From positions 1 through 59,463 of the forward strand of contig NZ_BCSQ01000015.1 of assembly GCF_001570945.1 (NCBI RefSeq): a stretch of 59,463 nt of DNA, given 5' to 3'. Under the pieces are notes generated by a model. That model worked only from the letters and a program-made list of their open reading frames with translations, searched no databases and was not told the origin of the DNA. Position 1 is the stretch's first letter; each line of letters opens with the position of its first letter. A program made the translations under genes and the position numbers. Shown in pieces: positions 40,863 to 49,499 of the stretch. The DNA is from Janibacter anophelis NBRC 107843 (GTDB lineage: Bacteria > Actinomycetota > Actinomycetes > Actinomycetales > Dermatophilaceae).

Positions 40863-41867
40863 TCAGCTCGCCGCGCGCAGGCCGGCGACGATCTCAAGGG
40901 TGCGCAGGCGCCGGTCGAGGCCGGTGGCGGGGTTGGTGAGCATCAGCTCGTCGGCGTCGGCGAGCTCGGCGAACTCCGCCAGACCCGCGGCGACGCCGTC
41001 GGGGTCTCCGACGATCGTGTGGGTGAGCATGTGCCGCGCCTGGGCGCCGACGGCCGTGTCCATGAGGGCCGTGACCATGTCGTCGTCGATGGTCGCGTCG
41101 GTGCCCACCCGACCGGCGAGCATGCGCACCCGGGCGCGCAGCACCTGGTCGGCGGCCTCGGCAGCCGACGCCGCGTCGTCGGCGGCGATGACGTTGGCGG
41201 CCGCGATGACGTACGGCGCGGCGAGCTGGTCGCTCGGGGTGAACCGCTCGCGGTAGACGCGCACGGCCTGCTGCAGGGCATCGGGGGCGAAGTGGCTGGC
41301 GAAGGCGTACGGCAAGCCGTGGGCGGCGGCCAGCTGGGCGCCGAAGAGGGAGGAACCGAGGATGTAGAGCGGCACGCCGGTGCCGCGGCCGGGGTAGGCG
41401 TGGATGCCGTCGATGAGGGTCTCGCCGCTGAGGTAGCCCTGCAGCTCGCGCACGTCCTGGGGGAAGGCCTCCGCGGCCCGGGGGTCGGTCCGCAGCGCGC
41501 GCAGGGTGGCGCCGTCGGTGCCGGGGGCGCGGCCGAGGCCGAGGTCGATGCGGCCGGGGTGGAGCTCGGCGAGGGTGCCGAACTGCTCGGCGATGACCAG
41601 CGGTGAGTGGTTGGGCAACATGACGCCGCCGGAGCCGACGCGGATGCGCTCGGTGCGGGCGGCGATGTGGGCGATGAGCACGGAGGTCGCGGCCGAGGCG
41701 ATGCGCGACATGTTGTGGTGCTCGGCGAACCACAACCGCTCGAAGGCGCCGAGCTCGTCGGCGCGCTGCGCCAGGGTGACGGTGTCGGCGAGCGCCTCGC
41801 TGATCGGCTGGTCGCGGCCCACGGTGGCCAGGTCGAGGAGTGAGAGCTTGGGGAGCACACCATCCAC
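40863..41867 (-). CDS. LLM-class flavin-dependent oxidoreductase
   Basis: A luciferase-like TIM-barrel monooxygenase of 331-334 residues. The family opening is '[20 protein letters not shown]', with '[10 protein letters not shown]', '[20 protein letters not shown]' and '[14 protein letters not shown]' after it. These use reduced flavin (FMNH2 or F420) to oxidise small molecules; the substrate is not clear. GTG 41867 lies only 2 nt from GGGAGG, so GTG 41858 may be the real start. Confidence 0.85.
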   Translation of the reverse strand: MDGVLPKLSLLDLATVGRDQPISEALADTVTLAQRADELGAFERLWFAEHHNMSRIASAATSVLIAHIAARTERIRVGSGGVMLPNHSPLVIAEQFGTLAELHPGRIDLGLGRAPGTDGATLRALRTDPRAAEAFPQDVRELQGYLSGETLIDGIHAYPGRGTGVPLYILGSSLFGAQLAAAHGLPYAFASHFAPDALQQAVRVYRERFTPSDQLAAPYVIAAANVIAADDAASAAEAADQVLRARVRMLAGRVGTDATIDDDMVTALMDTAVGAQARHMLTHTIVGDPDGVAAGLAEFAELADADELMLTNPATGLDRRLRTLEIVAGLRAAS

Positions 41868-41947
41868 AACCTCCCGTCCAGCCGGGGTTATTCCACAGCC
41901 CCACGGCGCGAAGGGGGGTTGTCACCCACGCCGCCTAATCTCCTGCC

Positions 41948-42625
41948 ATGGACATCGGGGAGGCACGGCTCATGGCTCGCGAGCTCATGGACGAGCACGG
42001 GCTGCACGACTGGCACCTCGTCCTCGACCGGGCCAAGAAGCGCGCGGGCGTGTGCCGCTCCGCCGAGCGCACGATCGGCCTGAGCGCGCCCCTGACCCGA
42101 CTGCACTCGGCCGAGCAGGTCCGCGACACGGTCCTGCACGAGATCGCCCACGCCCTCGTCGGTCCCCGGCACGGGCACGGGCCCACGTGGCGGGCGATGG
42201 CGCGCCGGGTCGGCGCCTCTCCCGAGCGCTGCCTGCCGGAGGACGCACCGAGCGTCCCCGGGGCCTGGGTGGGCACCTGTCCTGCCGGCCACACCATCGA
42301 CCGGCACCGGCGCCCGACCCAGGTCAGCTCCTGCCGGCAGTGCAGCAGCAGATTCGACCCGGACGCCGTCTTCACCTGGACCCACCACGGCGTGCCTGCG
42401 GTGATGTCCGCCGCCTACGAGCGCCAGCTCACCGCGCTGCGCTTCGCCGCCGAGCGCGAGGGGTCCGGGGACGCGGTGTCCGTCGGTGACCGGGTGCGGG
42501 TGCTCACCCCGGGGCGCTACCAGGGGTTCGTCGGGGTCGTCGTCAAACGGGGCCGCACCCGCTTCCACGTGCGCGGCCGCGGGGCGGTGCTCACGGTCCC
42601 CTTCGACCACGTCGAGGCCGCCTGA
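41948..42625 (+). CDS. SprT-like metallopeptidase-fold protein with C-terminal KOW-like tail
   Basis: A 225-residue protein. The N-terminal SprT-like domain has the zinc site 'VLHEIAHALVGPRHGHGPTW'. A zinc ribbon follows with 'GTCPAGH' and 'SCRQCSSRF' (CxxxH/CxxC). The C-terminal about 50 residues ('VSVGDRVRVLTPGRYQGFVG') look like a KOW/SH3 beta-barrel. SprT-like (Spartan-type) proteins cut DNA-protein crosslinks, but that role is unproven here. A TAATCT box ends 6 nt before the ATG. Confidence 0.8.
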   Translation: MDIGEARLMARELMDEHGLHDWHLVLDRAKKRAGVCRSAERTIGLSAPLTRLHSAEQVRDTVLHEIAHALVGPRHGHGPTWRAMARRVGASPERCLPEDAPSVPGAWVGTCPAGHTIDRHRRPTQVSSCRQCSSRFDPDAVFTWTHHGVPAVMSAAYERQLTALRFAAEREGSGDAVSVGDRVRVLTPGRYQGFVGVVVKRGRTRFHVRGRGAVLTVPFDHVEAA

Positions 42626-42673
42626 GGCGCCCCGGGTGCGGGATTTCCGGGGAACTCGTGGTTGGCTGGTGGG

Positions 42674-42955
42674 GTGAACGTGCGCGAGATCCTGCCCCCC
42701 GGCCTCGACCTGCCCGCTGACGGCACGGTCACGATGTTCTCCACGAGCTGGTGCGGCTACTGCCGCCGGCTGAAGTCGCAGCTCGACCGCGAGGGCATCG
42801 GGTACACGGAGATCAACATCGAGACCACGCCCGGCACCGCCGAGCTGGTCGAGACGATCAACGCCGGCAACCAGACGGTGCCGACGGTGCTCTACCCCGA
42901 CGGCTCCTCCGCGACCAACCCCTCGCTCGCCGACGTCAAGAAGGCGCTGGGCTGA
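42674..42955 (+). CDS. Mycoredoxin (glutaredoxin-like)
   Basis: A 93-residue thioredoxin-fold oxidoreductase with the active site 'FSTSWCGYCRRLKSQL' and cis-Pro in 'NQTVPTVLYPDG'. Mycoredoxins reduce mycothiol-protein mixed disulphides in actinobacteria. GTG 42674 was chosen; a TTG at 42662 would add four residues. It ends 1 nt before the GTPase-like gene, so the two probably share a transcript. Confidence 0.88.
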   Translation: MNVREILPPGLDLPADGTVTMFSTSWCGYCRRLKSQLDREGIGYTEINIETTPGTAELVETINAGNQTVPTVLYPDGSSATNPSLADVKKALG

Positions 42956-42956
42956 C

Positions 42957-43751
42957 ATGGCGCGCATGTCCTCCGCCACCCGCACGGCCGTCGGCACGAC
43001 GATCGCCGGCACCGCCCTGTCGGCGCTGTCGACCGCGCCGCACCAGCTGAGCCACCTCTTCCGGGGCCGCTTCCCCGCGGTCGCCGTCACCGGGATGACC
43101 GGCGTCGGCAAGACCCGGCTGGCTGACCGGCTCGCCCGACGCACCTCCGCCGAGAGCACGGTCGAGGTCGGCTCCGCGACGATGGAGCGGCGCACGCGGC
43201 GCTCGGCGAAGGGGCGCGGCTTCCGCTTCCGGGTCGTCCCCGGCGACAACGCCGCGACGCGTCTGGGTGCCCTCGACGAGGTCTTCCACGATGACCCGGT
43301 CGACGGCGTCCTGCACGTCGTCGCCTGGGGTCACGCCACCCCGCGGCGCACCGGCGGCACCACCGGCGAGGGTCAGGCCACCCGCGAGGAGCAACTGGCC
43401 GCCGAGCTCGAGGACTGGACGATCACCGCGCACCGCATCGCGTCCATGGCGCTGCGCCGTGACAAGCCGGTGTGGCTGGTCATCGTCGTCACCAAGTCCG
43501 ACCTCTTCCCCGACGACGTCGACGAGGCCGTGCGCTACTACTCCCCCGGCAGCGGGTCCCCCTTCGCCGCGAAGCTGGACGAGCTGCGCTCCCTCGCCGG
43601 CGGCGCGCGCCTGTCCGTCGACGTGCTGCCGATGTGCACCGAGCCCGGCGAGGCGACGGGCAAGGCGGCCCGCAAGGACGCCGACAAGCGTTGCAGCGCG
43701 ATGCTCACCGCCCTCGAGACCCGGATGGCCCAGCTCAGCGGGCACGTCTGA
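42957..43751 (+). CDS. P-loop GTPase-like protein
   Basis: A 264-residue protein with a P-loop 'AVTGMTGVGKTRLADRL' and a G4-like specificity motif 'VIVVTKSDLFPDD', which suggests GTP binding. 'VDGVLHVVAWGHAT' fits the strand before G3. No transmembrane segments. I do not recognise a named family; relatives of this kind often work with cell-wall or stress proteins. Its start follows the mycoredoxin stop at once (TGACATGG). Near the 3' end lies a CGAAGGGGG motif (43558). Confidence 0.7.
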   Translation: MARMSSATRTAVGTTIAGTALSALSTAPHQLSHLFRGRFPAVAVTGMTGVGKTRLADRLARRTSAESTVEVGSATMERRTRRSAKGRGFRFRVVPGDNAATRLGALDEVFHDDPVDGVLHVVAWGHATPRRTGGTTGEGQATREEQLAAELEDWTITAHRIASMALRRDKPVWLVIVVTKSDLFPDDVDEAVRYYSPGSGSPFAAKLDELRSLAGGARLSVDVLPMCTEPGEATGKAARKDADKRCSAMLTALETRMAQLSGHV

Positions 43752-43810
43752 GTCGGTTCCACCCGAAGGGGGCAGACCGACCCCGGCCCCGGCCGACGTC
43801 CCCGCCCACC

Positions 43811-43877
43811 CGCGCATGTGCCCGGGGAGATGCGCGTCCGTCAGGGACATCCGCGCATTTGCCCGGGGAGATGCGCG
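43811..43877. repeat. Two tandem copies of the CGCGCAT-CCCGGG-ATGCGCG palindrome
   Basis: 26-bp palindromes at 43811-43836 and 43852-43877, 41 bp apart, each reading CGCGCAT, two bases, GCCCGGGG, then ATGCGCG. They lie between convergent genes and touch the tmsB stop codon (43878), so they can act as a two-way terminator. Confidence 0.9.
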
Positions 43878-45143
43878 TCAGAAGGTGTGCCGCAGCGGGT
43901 AGCCGCTGCCCCCGCGGTCATCGGTCCTCGTCGCGAGGATGTGCGTCAGCTCGACATCACGCCGCTCGAAACCGATCCGTGAGCCGACGAGGTACAGGCC
44001 CCACAGCCGCGCGGTGCCCTCACCCACTTCGGCGACGGCCTCGTCCCAGTGCTCGACGAGGTTGTCGACCCAGCCGGCGAGGGTGCGGGCGTAGTGCATG
44101 CGGAAGTTCTCCGCGTGCTGCATCTCCAGCCCGGCGTCCTGCAGGTGGGTCAGGACCGTCCCCGAGCCGGTGAGCTCCCCGTCCGGGAAGACGTAGCGGT
44201 CGATGAAGGCGCCGGTGCGGGTCGAGCGGTTGTGGTCGCGCGTGATGCAGTGGTTGAGCAGCCGACCGTGGGGGCGCAGCCGCTCCCGCAGCGCCGCGAA
44301 GTACGCCGGGTAGTTGCGCACCCCGATGTGCTCGGTCAGGCCGATCGAGCTCACCGCGTCGAAGTCGCCCTCGGTCACGTCGCGGTAGTCCATGTGCCGC
44401 ACCTCGGCGAGGCCGCCCAGGCCCTCACGCTCGATGGCCTCCTGCGCCCAGGTGGCCTGCTCCCGCGAGAGCGTCACGCCCAGCGCCCGCACCCCCTGCC
44501 GGGCCGCGTGCCGCACCATCCCGCCCCAGCCACAACCGACGTCGAGCAACCGCTGCCCCGGCTGCAGGTCGAGCTTGCGCGCGATGAGCTCGTACTTGTG
44601 CTCCTGCGCCTGCTCGAGCGTCGCATCCGCCGTCGGGTAGACCGCACACGTGTAGGTCATCGACGGCCCGAGCACCAGCTCGTAGAAGCGGTTGGACACG
44701 TCGTAGTGGTGGTGGATCACGTCGGCGTCGCGGGAGCGGCTGTGGCGGACGCCTTCGACGAACCGACGCCAGGGCGGCAGGTGCTCCTGGGGCGGAGGCG
44801 GTGGCGGGTTCAGGTGCTGCCACCCCAGGCCGCGCACGAGGGCCAGCGCGTCGGCCGGGCCGGGCACCCGCCACCGGTCGGTGCTGCTCATGAGGTCGAG
44901 CACCGGGTAGAGGTCGCCGGGGTGGAAGCCCGTGCCGACGAGGTCGCCCGCCACCCAGGCGCGGGCCATGCCGAGGTCGCCGGGTGCGGTGAGCAGGTAG
45001 CGCAGGCCGCGCTCGGTGCGCAGCTCGAGTCCGATCGGGGCATCGGGCGGCCCGGCATCGCTGCCGTCGTAGGCGGAGAGGCGCACGGGCAGGTCCGCCG
45101 GCATGATGTCCGCCAGCGCATCGGCGATCCGGATCGCGCTCAC
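43878..45143 (-). CDS. tmsB: SAM-dependent fatty acyl methyltransferase (TmsB/UfaA1 type)
   Basis: A 421-residue cyclopropane-synthase-like methyltransferase. The SAM motif is 'LLDVGCGWGGMVRHAA', preceded by 'HHHYDVSNRFYELVLGPSMT' (the acyl-site region), with 'SSIGLTEHIG' after it. With the FAD oxidoreductase gene upstream it matches the BfaB-BfaA/TmsB-TmsA pair that turns an oleoyl chain into a 10-methylene and then 10-methyl (tuberculostearoyl) chain. GTG 45143 overlaps the TmsA stop by 4 nt. Acts on membrane phospholipids. Confidence 0.85.
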   Translation of the reverse strand: MSAIRIADALADIMPADLPVRLSAYDGSDAGPPDAPIGLELRTERGLRYLLTAPGDLGMARAWVAGDLVGTGFHPGDLYPVLDLMSSTDRWRVPGPADALALVRGLGWQHLNPPPPPPQEHLPPWRRFVEGVRHSRSRDADVIHHHYDVSNRFYELVLGPSMTYTCAVYPTADATLEQAQEHKYELIARKLDLQPGQRLLDVGCGWGGMVRHAARQGVRALGVTLSREQATWAQEAIEREGLGGLAEVRHMDYRDVTEGDFDAVSSIGLTEHIGVRNYPAYFAALRERLRPHGRLLNHCITRDHNRSTRTGAFIDRYVFPDGELTGSGTVLTHLQDAGLEMQHAENFRMHYARTLAGWVDNLVEHWDEAVAEVGEGTARLWGLYLVGSRIGFERRDVELTHILATRTDDRGGSGYPLRHTF

Positions 45144-46525
45144 TGGGTATGCACCACCTTGTCGTGGAGACCGGTCAGGCGGCCGGTCGGGTCGTAGCGT
45201 CGCCGGACCTCGGCGAGCGCGATCCCCCCGTACAGCTCGTCGAAGACCTCGCGCGGGTGGAACGCCTCCGAGTACAACGACTTGTGGCCACCGAGCTCGT
45301 GCACCTTGGCCTCGATGGCGCGGTTGGTCGGCCCCTGCGGGGCGTCGTCACCGACGTGGACCGTGCCCCAGAACCCGACGTTGACGTAGGTGCGGCGGGG
45401 CTCGAGCGGGTAGCCGGGCCACGTGCGGACGTCGCCGTCGACCTCCCGCAGACGAAGGGGGCACAGCCAGACCGGCCGCATGCCCACCTCGGCGTCGAAC
45501 CACTCGAGGAACTCGGGCAGGCGCTCACCGAGCACCTCGATGTCCTGGATGACCCGCTCGCGCTGCGGGCGCCCGGCCCGACGGTCGAGCCGCCCGACGA
45601 CGTCGAACCGGCGGTCGAGCCCGACGAGCCGGTGGTAGACGTCGGAGCGCCGCCAGCGCCGCGGCCAGACCCGTCGGACGAGGGGATGCTGCACGCCGAA
45701 GGCGCCCGAGCACCAGAACCAGTCGGTGTCCCACCGCCACAGGTAGTCGTGCATCGTCAGCAGGTCGCGCGTGCGCTCCTGCAGCGAGCGGTAGTAGATC
45801 TGCTGGCCGGTGTAGTCGCTCGTCGGCCCGTCCTCGTCGGTCCAGGTCGCGAGGGTCAGGTACACCTCGTCGGGAGCAAAGGCCGCCCCGTCGAGCGCGT
45901 CGACGCGCACGCCCGCGTGCTCGCCGGCCTCAACGATCTTCTCGATCGCCCCGGTGGCAGACGTGACGTCGTCGAACCGTAGGTGCCGCAACGCCACTCG
46001 CGGCGGCACCGCCTCGAGCTCGATGTGCAGGCGGGTCGCGTAGCCGAGTGACCCGTAGGAGTTGGGGAAGGAGCGGAAGAGGTCGGCGTGCTCCCCGTCC
46101 GGCCGCGCGGTGACGACCTCCCCGGACCCGGTGAGCACGTCCATCTCGAGGACCGACTCGTGCGGCAGACCGTTGCGAAAGCTCGTCGCCTCGATGCCCA
46201 GCCCGGTGACCGCGCCACCGAGGGTGATCGTGCGCAGCTGCGGGACGACGAGCGGGATGAGGCCGTGCGGGAGCGTCGCCGCGACGAGGTCCTCGTAGGT
46301 GCACATGCCCTGCACCTGCGCGGTCCGGGTTGCCGGGTCGACCTCGATGACCCCAGCCAGCCCGGAGACGTCGAGCCCGGGGGTGTCGGACGCGGCCCGC
46401 GCCCGGAAGAGGTTGGACGTGCGCTTGGCCAGGCGCACCGGTGCACCGTCGGGGATCGCTGCGTGCGACCGGACGAGCTGCTCGACCGCCGCCTCGTGGG
46501 CGGCCCAGCCGACTATCTGCACCAT
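45140..46525 (-). CDS. tmsA: FAD-binding oxidoreductase, TmsA/BfaA type (10-methylene reductase)
   Basis: A 461-residue FAD-linked (VAO/DIM-like) oxidoreductase. The FAD-binding segment is 'TYEDLVAATLPHGLIPLVVP' with 'ITLGGAVTGLGIEATSFRNG'. In mycobacteria and relatives its partner TmsB makes a 10-methylene fatty acid, which this enzyme reduces with NADPH. ATG 46525 was chosen over GTG 46531 because a TAGGAT box lies exactly 6 nt upstream. It is the third gene of the glsA-hydrolase-tmsA-tmsB run. Confidence 0.83.
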   Translation of the reverse strand: MVQIVGWAAHEAAVEQLVRSHAAIPDGAPVRLAKRTSNLFRARAASDTPGLDVSGLAGVIEVDPATRTAQVQGMCTYEDLVAATLPHGLIPLVVPQLRTITLGGAVTGLGIEATSFRNGLPHESVLEMDVLTGSGEVVTARPDGEHADLFRSFPNSYGSLGYATRLHIELEAVPPRVALRHLRFDDVTSATGAIEKIVEAGEHAGVRVDALDGAAFAPDEVYLTLATWTDEDGPTSDYTGQQIYYRSLQERTRDLLTMHDYLWRWDTDWFWCSGAFGVQHPLVRRVWPRRWRRSDVYHRLVGLDRRFDVVGRLDRRAGRPQRERVIQDIEVLGERLPEFLEWFDAEVGMRPVWLCPLRLREVDGDVRTWPGYPLEPRRTYVNVGFWGTVHVGDDAPQGPTNRAIEAKVHELGGHKSLYSEAFHPREVFDELYGGIALAEVRRRYDPTGRLTGLHDKVVHTQ

Positions 46526-46534
46526 GCACACATC

Positions 46535-47272
46535 CTAGTCCTCGAGGTCCTGCGTGACGGCACCCCCCGCGAAGTCGGCCACGACCCGCAGGCACTCGCT
46601 CGGCGCCTCCCACAGGTCGTTGTGCGTGCGCCCGGGGACGACCACTCGCTCGGCCGTCGCCAGGCCGAGTGCGAGCTGCTCGCTCATCGCGGGTGGGACG
46701 AGGTCGTCGCGTTCGCCGTGCACGAGCAGCGTTGGCACGTCGATGCGCTCGATCAGGGTGTCGGTCTCCCAGCCGTCCGGCACGAGCCTGCGGGGGAAGA
46801 TCCGCACCACCCGCTGGACCATCGCGGTCATCGACGTGAACGGGGAGACGAGCACGAGTCTGCCCCTCCCGGCCCCATCGCTCAGCAGGCCCTCGGCGGC
46901 GAGGTGCGCGGCGACGGAGGACCCGAGCGACTCCCCGACGAGCACGGTCCGCTCCGCGACGAGACCCTCGGCCCGCAGGTGCGCCAGGCCGTCGCGGGCG
47001 GCGTCGAGGATCGCGCGCTGGCTGATCGGCCGACCCGCGGCCGGCCCGTACCCGGGGTACTCCACGGCGGCGAAGCCGAGCCCGTGCCGAGCGAAGAGGC
47101 CGGCGAGCGGGCTGATCGAGGCCAGGTCCGACCCGTTGCCGTGCAGGTAGACGATGGTGCGCCCACCCTCGGGGGCGCGGTGGTGGATCAGATGGGTGCC
47201 ACCCTTCGTCGTCTCGTGGTCGACACCGGCGAAGGGCGGGACGGGATAGATCAGGCGGCGCAGCACGGTCAC
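46535..47272 (-). CDS. Alpha/beta hydrolase
   Basis: A 245-residue serine hydrolase of the BEM46/Aes-like type: oxyanion 'TIVYLHGNGSDLAS', nucleophile 'VLVGESLGSSVAAHL', Asp in 'LLVHGERDDLVPP' and His in 'VPGRTHNDLWEAP'. No signal peptide. The ATG overlaps the glutaminase stop by 4 nt, and the stop is 9 nt from tmsA. The substrate is unknown; its position next to tmsAB suggests a lipid or ester. Confidence 0.85.
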   Translation of the reverse strand: MTVLRRLIYPVPPFAGVDHETTKGGTHLIHHRAPEGGRTIVYLHGNGSDLASISPLAGLFARHGLGFAAVEYPGYGPAAGRPISQRAILDAARDGLAHLRAEGLVAERTVLVGESLGSSVAAHLAAEGLLSDGAGRGRLVLVSPFTSMTAMVQRVVRIFPRRLVPDGWETDTLIERIDVPTLLVHGERDDLVPPAMSEQLALGLATAERVVVPGRTHNDLWEAPSECLRVVADFAGGAVTQDLED

Positions 47273-48531
47273 ACCGACGAAGGGAGCGGCTCGAGCAGGC
47301 GGCCGTCGCCCGGATCGGGATCGGGCAGGACGTCGTCGGGATCGACGAGATGGACCTCGTAGCCGTCGAGCCGCATCCGCCGGGTTGCCTCGAGGAGCAT
47401 CATCCGGGCCGGACCGTGCAGGGCGTGCACCCCGGAGAGGTCGATGGCCACCCGACGCTCCTCCAGCGGGTGCTCGGCCAGGCGGCGCAGGATCCGCTCG
47501 GCACCGGTGAAGCCGATGGTCCCGGAGAGCTCGAGGACCCGCACCGCATCATCACCACTGCCCTCCACGCGCGTGGCGTGCACGACCGAGCGCGCCGGCG
47601 GCGCGACCTCCATCAGGTGCAGCCCCATGTCGCGGGAGAGCCGCTCGAAGACCTCGATCCCGCGCACGCTGTTGCCGTGCGCGTCGAGCCGCGGAGAAAA
47701 GGTCGCGATGCCGACCTGGCCGGGCAGGGCACCGATGATGCCGCCGCCGACGCCGCTCTTGGCGGGGATGCCGACGGAGGAGACCCAGTCGCCGGCGGAG
47801 TCGTACATGCCGCAGGTGAGCATGACCGAGAGCAGGTGACGCACCTGGTCGCCGGAGAAGACCCGCTGACCGGTGACCGGCTGCACGCCCGCGTTGGTCA
47901 GGGTCGCGGCCATGACCGCGAGGTCCTCGGCGGTGACGAGCACGGCGCACTGTCGGGCATAGGCGCTGACGACCTCTTCGGGAGAGTCGCTGATCATGCC
48001 GTGGCTGCGCAGCAGGTGGGCGATCGCGAGGTTGCGGTCGCTCGTCGTCATCTCGGAGCGCCACACCTCGTCGTCGACCGCGAGCTCGCGACCGGCGAGG
48101 TCGCACAGCAGGCGGTGGATCGCCTCGAAGCGCCCCATCGGGCAGATGTCGGGACCGCCGATCATCGCGTGCGTCGTGATCGCCCCCGCGTTGATCATCG
48201 GGTTGCGCGGGCGGCCGGTGCTCGGCTCGAGCGACAGCTCGTCGAAGGGGTCGCCCGACGGCTCGACGTCGACCTTGGTCAGCACCGCCTCGAGCCCGAG
48301 CTCGCGCACCGCCAGCCCGTAGGCGAAGGCCTTGGAGATCGACTGGATCGTGAACTCGTGCCGGGCGTCGCCGACGGAGTAGAGCGTGCCGTCGACGGTG
48401 GCCATCGCGACGCCGAAGCGGTCGGGGTCGACGGTGGCCAGCTCGGGGATGTAGGAGGCGGGTTCGCCGGAGGTCGTGACGGCACAGGCGTCGGCGACCT
48501 CGGCCAGGTAGTCGGGCACGGGAGAGTGCAT
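47269..48531 (-). CDS. glsA: Glutaminase A with C-terminal STAS domain
   Basis: A 420-residue protein. Residues 1 to about 305 are a beta-lactamase-fold glutaminase with the catalytic Ser64-x-x-Lys67 in 'FTIQSISKAFAYGL', 'NPMINAGAITTH' and 'GIPAKSGVGGGI'. The tail (about 315-405) is a STAS-like domain, 'RVAIDLSGVHALHGPARMML', which often binds nucleotides or partner proteins and may regulate activity. It deaminates glutamine to glutamate. It heads the operon with the hydrolase and tmsAB. Confidence 0.92.
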   Translation of the reverse strand: MHSPVPDYLAEVADACAVTTSGEPASYIPELATVDPDRFGVAMATVDGTLYSVGDARHEFTIQSISKAFAYGLAVRELGLEAVLTKVDVEPSGDPFDELSLEPSTGRPRNPMINAGAITTHAMIGGPDICPMGRFEAIHRLLCDLAGRELAVDDEVWRSEMTTSDRNLAIAHLLRSHGMISDSPEEVVSAYARQCAVLVTAEDLAVMAATLTNAGVQPVTGQRVFSGDQVRHLLSVMLTCGMYDSAGDWVSSVGIPAKSGVGGGIIGALPGQVGIATFSPRLDAHGNSVRGIEVFERLSRDMGLHLMEVAPPARSVVHATRVEGSGDDAVRVLELSGTIGFTGAERILRRLAEHPLEERRVAIDLSGVHALHGPARMMLLEATRRMRLDGYEVHLVDPDDVLPDPDPGDGRLLEPLPSSV

Positions 48532-48556
48532 GCCCCGATCCTGTCAGGCCCGCTGG

Positions 48557-48600
48557 CGAAGGGGTGACCGCGCGTCGAGCTGCGCGGTCACCCCCCTTCG
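48557..48600 (-). terminator. Terminator hairpin with a CGAAGGGG/CCCCCCTTCG stem
   Basis: CGAAGGGGTGACCGCGC (48557-48573) pairs with GCGCGGTCACCCCCCTTCG (48582-48600), apart from a two-base bulge. It begins 11 bp past the MerR stop (minus) and is a strong terminator. The right arm carries the dispersed 9-mer; the left arm has only four G. Confidence 0.8.
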
Positions 48601-48610
48601 TCCGGTCGGG

Positions 48611-49453
48611 TCAGGCGAGCGGCACGCAGACCTCGGTCACGAGGTCCTCGGGTGCGGCCTGCGAGGGGTCGACGAGGTAGCGGTTGAACCCGAGCGTCGC
48701 GATCGGGTCGTCCAGCCCCTGACGCGGCGCGGGGGTCAGGCCCGCGGAGCGCAGGTGCTCCTCGATCCGGGTGTGTGCCTCGCTGATGAGGGTGTAGGGG
48801 CCCTCGACCCGCGCCATGACGACCTGCTGCTCGGGGAGCTCGTGCACCTCGAGCGGCGCCTCGACGGTGGTGCCCGCCGGGACCGGGAGCCAGATGGACA
48901 GGGTCGGGTCGGACTCGCGGTACTCCGGGTCGTGCTCGAAGACCCCGCAGGGACCGATGGGGGTGATCTGCTGCTGCCCGACGGCAGGCATGAGCTGCCC
49001 CCACAGGCGGCCCTCCTGGTCGTAGGCGGGGACGGTGCCCCTCAGGGCGACGACGGTGCGGGCCGGGACGGTCTCGCGGGTGACGGTGATGGTGGACATG
49101 GTGGATCCTTCCTGATCCAGGAGCTGGTCGATGAGTGCCAGTCGCTCCCGGGCGGCGCGCAGCTCGTCATCGAGGGCCGACCGTTGCAGGACCAGAGCCT
49201 GCCGGTAGCTCTCGGTGCCGCGGGCGGCGAGGAGGACCGAGATGGCGGACACGGTGAACCCCACGTCGCGAAGGCGGCGGACGTGCGCCGCCTCGACCAG
49301 CTGCTCCTCGACGTAGCGGCGGTAGCCGCTGCTCGGGTCCACCTCGGCGGGCACGAGGATGCCGTGGTCGCCGTAGTGGCGCAGCATCCGCACGCTGAGG
49401 CGGCTCCGGGAGGAGAACTGCCCGATCGACATGGGCTTCGCGGTGTCGGTCAT
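48611..49453 (-). CDS. MerR-family regulator with effector-binding (GyrI-like) domain
   Basis: A 280-residue MerR protein. The HTH and wing are at about 8-75 ('MSIGQFSSRSRLSVRMLRHY'), then a dimerisation helix to about 115, then a GyrI-like/BmrR-type effector domain (about 115-280) that usually binds amphipathic drugs. The ATG at 49453 is 6 nt after a CACGCT box with a 19-bp spacer, a MerR-type promoter. No transporter gene is adjacent, so targets other than itself are unknown. Confidence 0.88.
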   Translation of the reverse strand: MTDTAKPMSIGQFSSRSRLSVRMLRHYGDHGILVPAEVDPSSGYRRYVEEQLVEAAHVRRLRDVGFTVSAISVLLAARGTESYRQALVLQRSALDDELRAARERLALIDQLLDQEGSTMSTITVTRETVPARTVVALRGTVPAYDQEGRLWGQLMPAVGQQQITPIGPCGVFEHDPEYRESDPTLSIWLPVPAGTTVEAPLEVHELPEQQVVMARVEGPYTLISEAHTRIEEHLRSAGLTPAPRQGLDDPIATLGFNRYLVDPSQAAPEDLVTEVCVPLA

Positions 49454-49459
49454 GGACCC

Positions 49460-49490
49460 AGCGTGCTGCCTCACACGATGTGAGGGTCAA
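49460..49490 (-). promoter_or_regulatory. MerR-type promoter with 19-bp spacer and palindrome
   Basis: Minus strand: -35 TTGACC (49485-49490), 19-bp spacer holding the palindrome CCTCACA-TCG-TGTGAGG (49469-49485), -10 CACGCT (49460-49465), then 6 nt to the ATG. Overlong spacers with an embedded palindrome are the hallmark of MerR-activated promoters. It starts 10 bp past the frame-restored stop of the endonuclease gene. Confidence 0.8.
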
Positions 49491-49499
49491 GACCGCCCG

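Noticed and set aside
47276-48567. Plus-strand 405-codon frame opposite glsA
   Set aside because: Shadow of the glutaminase gene; Val/Gly/Asp/Arg-rich translation without motifs.
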